Virus record (IMG/VR): IMGVR_UViG_3300020172_001015
Span: 1 to 32,739 of that record
Source of the DNA: a virus
Direction: 5' to 3' (one strand)
Length of the DNA: 32,739 nt
Under the pieces are notes generated by a model, which ran no database searches, was not told the DNA's origin, and saw nothing but the letters and a program-made list of their open reading frames with translations. Shown one piece after another: positions 30,932 through 32,739 of this stretch; position 1 is the stretch's first letter; every line of letters starts with the position of its first letter. The translations under genes were made by a program, and so were the position numbers.

Positions 30932-31190
30932 ACACGCGGAGATTGTTCACGCACAATACAGGCTTGAAACAGGTAATGGCAAGAGTAGAGCATTTCGAGA
31001 GTACAACAATGCGTTTGGATTCATCTATAAGCGCAAATTAATGCGATTTAAGAGCGTTGAAGAGTGCGTAGAGTATTACAAGACTTGGCAGGCTAAAAGA
31101 TACGTTACAGGGGATTATTTCGAGTTTCTTAAAAAAATAGGTTACGCAGAGGAAGAAGGATATATTGAACTATTAAAACAAATGTTATGA
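30870..31190 (+). CDS. Glucosaminidase-like peptidoglycan hydrolase
   Basis: Probable N-acetylglucosaminidase of the FlgJ/GH73 type. Motifs: AEIVHAQYRLETGNGKSRAF (the Q--lETG-gkS block with the candidate catalytic Glu), YNNAFGFIYKRKLMRFKSVE, and YFEFLKKIGYAEEEGYIELL near the end. The start is uncertain: ATG 30870/30873 gives about 106 aa, TTG 30897 is possible, and an ATG at 30819 gives a hydrophobic signal-like start (MKKKIIFIKPLLLTSFLMMN) but overlaps the HTH gene heavily. 106 aa is short but covers the core domain. It could be a virion or secreted lysozyme additional to the YkuD-like enzyme. Confidence 0.68.
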   Translation: MMNKLSIGQLSIQQIKAKKIKHAEIVHAQYRLETGNGKSRAFREYNNAFGFIYKRKLMRFKSVEECVEYYKTWQAKRYVTGDYFEFLKKIGYAEEEGYIELLKQML

Positions 31191-31327
31191 AAAAATACAT
31201 TTATAAAGGTGTAATAATAACATACGCAGGATTTAAAACGGAAGATTACTATTGTTTTTATGGATACTTTGAAAACTCGTTTCTTTACCTAAAAGAATAT
31301 CAAATTTTAAAATTAAAAGAAATATGA
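31187..31327 (+). CDS. Hypothetical protein, 46 aa
   Basis: MKKYIYKGVIITYAGFKTED, then YYCFYGYFENSFLYLKEYQI: Tyr/Phe-rich short beta protein, no family. ATGA overlaps with both the glucosaminidase and the lipoprotein gene support it as a coupled ORF. Confidence 0.5.
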   Translation: MKKYIYKGVIITYAGFKTEDYYCFYGYFENSFLYLKEYQILKLKEI

Positions 31328-31575
31328 AAAAACTAATAATTGCAGCGGCATTGCTCATGGTAGGCTGCCAAAAAGAGGAAGTGAAAACGTGCGATTGCCT
31401 TCGCATAACGGACATTAAACATGATTCGTTGGTATTTTACGAGAATACCGTTTACACAGCAGAAATAACCATGATCAGCGATTGTACGTTTCTGCAAACA
31501 AAACGGATGTTTCATAGTGAAATAGAACCCTATAAACAAAACAAAGTCGGTGAATGCTGGCAACCTCCATTTTAA
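31324..31575 (+). CDS. Small lipoprotein, 83 aa
   Basis: Signal peptide with lipobox (MKKLIIAAALLMVGCQKEEV; cleavage before Cys15). The mature part is short with Cys in KTCDCLRITDIKHD, a central MISDCTFLQTKRMF and a terminal GECWQPPF. Probably placed in the outer membrane or periplasm. Phage lipoproteins often block superinfection; that is inference. It is the last gene before the terminator at 31583-31609 and shares its overall plan with the lipoprotein at 32019. Confidence 0.7.
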   Translation: MKKLIIAAALLMVGCQKEEVKTCDCLRITDIKHDSLVFYENTVYTAEITMISDCTFLQTKRMFHSEIEPYKQNKVGECWQPPF

Positions 31576-31582
31576 ATCCAAG

Positions 31583-31609
31583 CCCAATCTTTAACGGTTG
31601 GGTTTTTTT
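31583..31609 (+). terminator. Intrinsic terminator after the first lipoprotein gene
   Basis: CCCAATC (31583-31589) with GGTTGGG (31596-31602; one G-T pair), 6-nt loop, then seven T (31603-31609). It ends the early chain from 29533. Confidence 0.85.
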
Positions 31610-31629
31610 GTGTGTAAACTTTTACACTT

Positions 31630-31666
31630 TTGGACACTTTACCATTGATTATCAGTGTACATGTGT
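31630..31666 (+). repeat. 37-bp direct repeat, copy 1
   Basis: TTGGACACTTTACCATTGAT (first 20 of 37). 35 of 37 bases match copy 2 at 31745-31781, 115 bp downstream. Here the dyad extends: ACACTTTAC pairs with GTAAAGTGT downstream (ending at 31673). Confidence 0.8.
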
Positions 31667-31744
31667 AAAGTGTACAGTTTACACGAATAAAAATAAATAA
31701 TGTAAATTAAAAAATAAATTATTGAAAATGTAAAAAGTGTAAAA

Positions 31745-31781
31745 TTGGACACTTTACCATTGATTATCAATGTATATGTGT
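31745..31781 (+). repeat. 37-bp direct repeat, copy 2
   Basis: Matches copy 1 with two changes. Its centre CATTGAT-T-ATCAATG is a perfect 7+1+7 palindrome and GGACAC (31747-31752) pairs with GTGTCC (31778-31783) around it with equal 5-bp spacers, a nested symmetrical site as expected for a dimeric or tetrameric DNA-binding protein. Confidence 0.8.
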
Positions 31782-31872
31782 CCAAAAAGTGTCCAAAAAC
31801 AGGTGTACAAATTGTACACGGTGTACAACTATTATTTGGAATTGTTCTAAATTACGATTATTTTAAAATAAA

Positions 31873-31905
31873 TTGAATCTAATTAAAATAATATATATAT
31901 ATTTG
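31873..31905 (+). promoter_or_regulatory. Bacteroidota-type promoter for leader element B
   Basis: TATATTTG at 31898-31905 is an exact TAnnTTTG match, with TTG at 31873-31875 (22-nt spacer, slightly long). The expected start, 4-5 bases later, coincides with the first base of the 5' hairpin of element B (31909). It follows directly on the repeat array, which may regulate it. Confidence 0.7.
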
Positions 31906-31908
31906 CAG

Positions 31909-31998
31909 AGTGTTAGGTCGCAACCTCATATGAAACACTAAAGACATTTGCCCGTCAATTTGTAGAAACTGCGACCTCTACATTTTGACGGGCTTTTT
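31909..31998 (+). ncRNA. Kissing-loop terminator RNA, element B
   Basis: Non-coding stretch with exact pairings. P0: AGTGTT (31909-31914) with AACACT (31934-31939), loop 19 nt. P2: GCCCGTCAA (31950-31958) with TTGACGGGC (31985-31993) and five T (31994-31998), a terminator with a 26-nt loop. The first 8 nt of the P0 loop, AGGTCGCA (31915-31922), are the exact complement of TGCGACCT (31970-31977) in the P2 loop. A competing local pairing AGGT/ACCT (31915-31918 with 31923-31926) could act as a switch. The lipoprotein gene starts 20 nt after the T-run. Same architecture as element A, different sequence; no named family recognised. Confidence 0.72.
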
Positions 31999-32018
31999 AA
32001 TTTATTAAATAATTTATT

Positions 32019-32243
32019 ATGAAAAAAAAGATTTTAATTTTTAGCATTGCTTTGACAATGTTAAGCTGTTCAAAAGAACCATCAACGTGTGGTAGAATTG
32101 TAAGTGATAATGTACATGATTATTCTGTTACAATTAGAAATTCAAACACTAACAACTTGAAAACATTTTACCTTACAGAAGGTGATTGGATGAACGCACA
32201 CCCCGGAGATAATTATTGTATCACTAACACAACACAATGGTAA
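32019..32243 (+). CDS. Small lipoprotein behind element B, 74 aa
   Basis: Lipobox signal (MKKKILIFSIALTMLSCSKE; cleavage before Cys17). Mature part: STCGRIVSDNVHDYSVTIRN, then EGDWMNAHPGDNYCITNTTQ and W. The Cys after the lipobox, the central D/H block and the Cys near a terminal Trp mirror the lipoprotein at 31324, so they may be distant paralogues. It starts 20 nt after the T-run of element B, so expression likely depends on read-through or on the RNA fold. Possible superinfection exclusion or surface role, unproven. Confidence 0.7.
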   Translation: MKKKILIFSIALTMLSCSKEPSTCGRIVSDNVHDYSVTIRNSNTNNLKTFYLTEGDWMNAHPGDNYCITNTTQW

Positions 32244-32245
32244 TT

Positions 32246-32449
32246 ATGGAAAAGTTTAATGAAAGAAAAAGTAAGTTACAAAGACTTATGGTTGATATTG
32301 ACGATTTAAAAGTTAATCCTATTGGAGAAGATTTTGGAGATGTTAAGTTGAAAGACGAGTTTGAAATTAACGATGAAATAAAAAAAGTAATTAAAATATA
32401 TAAAAACGATTATTTAGATTTAGAATATATATTTATAACAACTATATGA
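32246..32449 (+). CDS. Hypothetical protein, 67 aa
   Basis: I use ATG 32246 (MEKFNERKSKLQRLMVDIDD); an ATG at 32237 overlapping the previous stop would add three residues. Basic start, acidic middle (NPIGEDFGDVKLKDEFEIND), then IKVIKIYKNDYLDLEYIFI-like end. No family. Overlaps the last gene by four bases. Confidence 0.55.
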   Translation: MEKFNERKSKLQRLMVDIDDLKVNPIGEDFGDVKLKDEFEINDEIKKVIKIYKNDYLDLEYIFITTI

Positions 32450-32739
32450 AAAAGGAATACATAAAACAATGGGTTGAAAATGCCCTTACAAGAACTAAAA
32501 ACGTTAATTCAAACGCACCGGGTTCTTATAGTTTAAAACATATTTGCGAAAGTTCAATCGGTGTTTATGTTTCTAATCAAGAGATTATCGATGTAATGAC
32601 AGAGTTAGGATTTGAAAAAAGGAAATACGGTGTTAACTATGATTTTAATATCTCTAAAATAGTTGATAAGGTTGTGTTTAAAAACAAATTGTCAGAAACG
32701 TATAAAGACGATCTTAGAGTGTATCATAGAAGAAGTAAA
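32446..32739 (+). CDS. Phage small protein, 3' end at window edge
   Basis: 98 codons to the edge with no stop. The pattern SYSLKHICESSIGVYVSNQE, IIDVMTELGFEKRKYGVNYD and FNISK fits a small helical domain frequent in phage early regions (SYxLKHxxE-x-YVsNgexIxAmxxxGF-NxxFNxSk); biochemical role unknown. The window ends exactly at a codon boundary, and the window starts with TAA. If the ends are joined without gap this gene would stop there; with a 4-base overlap it would run into the primase frame. Confidence 0.55.
   Translation, partial: MKKEYIKQWVENALTRTKNVNSNAPGSYSLKHICESSIGVYVSNQEIIDVMTELGFEKRKYGVNYDFNISKIVDKVVFKNKLSETYKDDLRVYHRRSK

Larger units (their letters stand above)
31612..31828 (+). 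repeat. Dense GTGT(A/C)(A/C) half-site array, candidate origin or operator
   Basis: Non-coding stretch with about 14 GTGTAA/GTGTAC/GTGTCC sites in both orientations. Palindromic pairs include 31612-31627 (GTGTAAA/TTTACAC), 31670-31684, 31803-31819 (GTGTACAA-A-TTGTACAC) and 31812-31828 (TTGTACAC-G-GTGTACAA). Two copies of the 11-mer GTGTCCAAAAA stand in tandem at 31778-31799. An AT-rich stretch (about 31685-31735) sits in the middle. No ORF runs through it. Iteron-type origin or multi-site repressor operator are the main readings; the sequence does not decide between them. Confidence 0.65.

Noticed and set aside
31612-31828. CRISPR-like array
   Set aside because: Repeats are palindromic half-sites of 6-8 bp and only two copies of a 37-mer; no regular spacer structure and no cas genes.
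31576-32018. attP or lysogeny switch in the large intergenic region
   Set aside because: No integrase and no divergent repressor/cro pair; all genes point the same way. An origin or operator array fits better.

Overview
The window is most of a tailed-phage genome (or prophage-like contig) from a Bacteroidota host, most likely a flavobacterium. The sequence is AT-rich, and every gene I can support is on the + strand. The recognisable promoters match the Bacteroidota pattern TTG-N19-20-TAnnTTTG rather than -35/-10, and Shine-Dalgarno sites are weak. Many proteins look like families typical of Bacteroidota siphophages: the DUF3127 SSB-like protein, the small CGC-box protein ahead of the terminase, a YkuD-like lysis protein and a conserved flavobacterial tail set. 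No integrase, excisionase, divergent repressor pair, tRNA or CRISPR was seen. The left edge cuts a primase/helicase gene and the right edge cuts a small gene.

Layout. 1-4.3 kb: replication and DNA processing (prim-pol/DUF3987 primase-helicase, DEAH helicase, HNH homing-type endonuclease, VRR-NUC nuclease). 4.3-9.1 kb: recombination and nucleotide metabolism (ERF annealing protein, Gp157-like protein, DUF3127 protein, ThyX, DUF3310-like protein, MazG-like pyrophosphohydrolase) plus many very small overlapping ORFs, ending in a phage sigma-like factor. 9.05-10.9 kb: CGC-box protein, small and large terminase. 10.9-18.2 kb: tail module, including a tail-assembly-chaperone pair joined by a probable -1 frameshift, tail terminator/connector-like proteins, two large tail proteins and a tape measure. 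18.2-27.4 kb: head module with protease, fibre/spike proteins, scaffold, major capsid, two tandem tube/decoration-like paralogues, portal and connector. Head follows tail, the reverse of the common siphophage order. 27.4-29.4 kb: receptor-binding tail fibre, holin-like protein and YkuD-like lysis enzyme. 29.4-32.7 kb: early-type small genes, a glucosaminidase, two small lipoproteins and a repeat-dense non-coding region (31576-32018).

Most striking are two non-coding elements (3442-3521 and 31909-31998) with unrelated sequences but the same predicted fold. Each starts at a Bacteroidota-type promoter. Each has a short 5' hairpin whose loop carries 8 nt exactly complementary to 8 nt inside the unusually large loop of a following U-tailed terminator hairpin (a kissing-loop or pseudoknot terminator). 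An ORF starts 5-20 nt after each. Next to the second element lies an array of about 14 GTGT(A/C)(A/C) half-sites with nested palindromes and a 37-bp direct repeat, a candidate replication origin or operator array. A 61/62-residue protein of unknown function is present twice, at opposite ends of the window, each copy with its own near-consensus promoter.

All family names come from reading motifs by eye; no database search was run.
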